Shown one piece after another: positions 63,029-64,000 of a stretch of 64,000 bases of DNA. The notes under the pieces are model-generated. The model was not told the origin of the DNA. It ran no database searches and saw only the letters and a list, made by a program, of their open reading frames with translations. Position numbers and translations under genes: made by a program. The first letter of the stretch is position 1; the number at the start of each line of letters is the position of its first letter. Source of the stretch: JAVDCA01 sp035293985 (GTDB lineage Bacteria > Pseudomonadota > Alphaproteobacteria > Rhizobiales > Xanthobacteraceae). The stretch covers positions 62,001 to 126,000 of the forward strand of contig DATGLS010000007.1 of assembly GCA_035293985.1 (NCBI GenBank), read 5' to 3'.

Positions 63029-64000
63029 GTGTTCCGTTCCGGGAACGCAACACGCTCGGGAGCATCAATGGCGATCGTGCGCAACATCGCGGAATTCGTG
63101 TCGCACTGGCTCGACGTGGTGGCGGCCCTGTTGGTCGCGGCTGTCGGCCGGTTGGTGTCGCCGCGCGTCGTCCGCTTGATCGAGGAAGATGACGGTTTTG
63201 CGCTGCGTCTGCTGAAGGACGGGCAGGCCGAGCCGGAGCGCTTCCGCGTCGGGGGCGGCGTCGACGCGCCGGTGCTGCCCGAAGGCCTCGCCAAGGCCAT
63301 TCGCGGCAATCGCGTCGAGATCGTGCTGCGTCCGTCACGCTTCGTCTTTCGCGAGCTCGAGCTGCCGCGTCGCGCGGTCGAGTTCCTCGACGGCATCGTC
63401 CGCGCCCAGATCGATCGGCTGACACCGTGGACGGCCGCCGACGCCGTGTTCGGCTGGGGGCGCCCCGCCGACATCGCCAAAGATCGCATCTCGATCATGG
63501 TCGCCGCGACCGCCCGCGCGATGGTTCGCCCGATCCTGCAGGCGGTTTCCGAGGTGGGGGCGGCCTCGATCGCGGTGCTCACCGCGCCGGCCGAGGCGAC
63601 TGCGGTCGCGGGCATCAAGGTCTACGACCAGAACGTTCGCGGCCAGCTGGAAACACAGCGGGTAAGCCGCGTTCTCCTCGTCGTGCTGCTCGTTGCCGTG
63701 GTCTCGGCCGGTGTCGCCCTCGCGACCGACATGGTGATCGGCGGCAATCTCGAGAGCCGCCAGAGCGAGCTTGCGCGCCAGATCAACCAGCGCCGCATCC
63801 TGTTGCGATCGGGCCAGAACGGAGCGGCGCGCGACGCGAGCGGCCTGCTCGATCGACGCAAGCACGAGACGCCCGCGACCGTGATCGTGCTCGAGGCGCT
63901 GTCGGAAATTCTCCCCGACGACACCTACGTGACCGAGCTGCGCGTCGAAGGCACCAAGCTGCAGATCATCGGCGTGACGCATGACGCGCCCGCCCTGATC
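63029..64000 (+). CDS. gspL: Type II secretion protein GspL (PilN-like periplasmic end, cut by window edge)
   Basis: 324 codons visible, open at the window end. GTG 63029 with AAAGGAG 8 bases upstream is preferred; ATG 63068 is inside. Cytoplasmic domain of the GspL/PilM-like type (FALRLLKDGQAEPERF, VEIVLRPSRFVFRELELPRRA, DAVFGWGRPAD), one membrane helix near 215-235 (VLLVVLLVAVVSAGVALATD), then a coiled, PilN-like periplasmic part (ESRQSELARQINQRRI, VIVLEALSEILPDDTYVTEL). Connects GspE to the periplasmic assembly. gspM probably follows. Confidence 0.85.
   Translation, partial: MFRSGNATRSGASMAIVRNIAEFVSHWLDVVAALLVAAVGRLVSPRVVRLIEEDDGFALRLLKDGQAEPERFRVGGGVDAPVLPEGLAKAIRGNRVEIVLRPSRFVFRELELPRRAVEFLDGIVRAQIDRLTPWTAADAVFGWGRPADIAKDRISIMVAATARAMVRPILQAVSEVGAASIAVLTAPAEATAVAGIKVYDQNVRGQLETQRVSRVLLVVLLVAVVSAGVALATDMVIGGNLESRQSELARQINQRRILLRSGQNGAARDASGLLDRRKHETPATVIVLEALSEILPDDTYVTELRVEGTKLQIIGVTHDAPALI

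Overview
The window looks like high-GC chromosomal DNA of an alphaproteobacterium, most likely Hyphomicrobiales (Bradyrhizobium or Xanthobacteraceae-like). I base this on codon bias, the Wzm/Wzt exporter type, the short GspO and the style of the VCBS and beta-helix proteins; no rRNA or marker gene proves it. I see no tRNA, rRNA, CRISPR, transposase or integrase.

Left part (1-21144): a surface-glycan region behind the 5' end of a PKD-like repeat protein (1-2145, minus, runs off the window). It holds a TPR/GT9-like protein, a secreted beta-helix protein with a clear terminator, a GT2 glycosyltransferase, a radical SAM protein with zinc-ribbon and helical tail, two methyltransferase-like proteins and a double sulfotransferase. 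A tight minus-strand operon (epimerase - wzm - wzt - CgeB-like glycosyltransferase) is divergent from a plus-strand operon of ThDP-dependent E1 alpha, E1 beta and two DegT/DnrJ aminotransferases. Together they look like synthesis of an unusual amino sugar plus ABC export of the chain.

Middle part (21275-44545): a striking array of six large minus-strand proteins. All end in the same 348-349 aa seven-bladed FG-GAP/VCBS module and nearly the same C-terminal tail, but carry different N-terminal parts: HAF repeats plus Ig-like; four PPC-like domains plus zincin plus Rv2525c/GH25-like (two copies); Calx-beta; zincin alone; and FnIII plus zincin plus GH25-like. The last one carries a one-base frameshift in its FnIII repeats. 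A plus-strand winged-helix/TPR regulator sits inside the array, divergent from the first member, with a perfect tandem 10-bp repeat between them. Three members have good TTGACA-type promoters; two of these are duplicated along with their genes.

Right-middle part (44845-52115): a coupled three-gene cassette (small unknown protein, NifU-resembling unknown protein, radical SAM/SPASM protein) faces minus-strand sugar genes: RmlD-like reductase, ChbG/HpnK-like deacetylase, an HldE-like protein with its two domains in reversed order, and a nucleotide-sugar epimerase.

Right part (52378-64000): an unknown membrane-anchored protein, a Sel1-repeat protein, then a type II secretion locus: prepilin peptidase and secretin GspD on minus, GspE-F-G-H-I-J-K-L on plus (L cut by the window end), driven from interlocked divergent promoters whose -35 boxes form an inverted repeat. 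GspC is not seen. The T2SS would be a candidate route for surface proteins with signal peptides, but the FG-GAP array proteins have no obvious signal peptides, so their export route is open.
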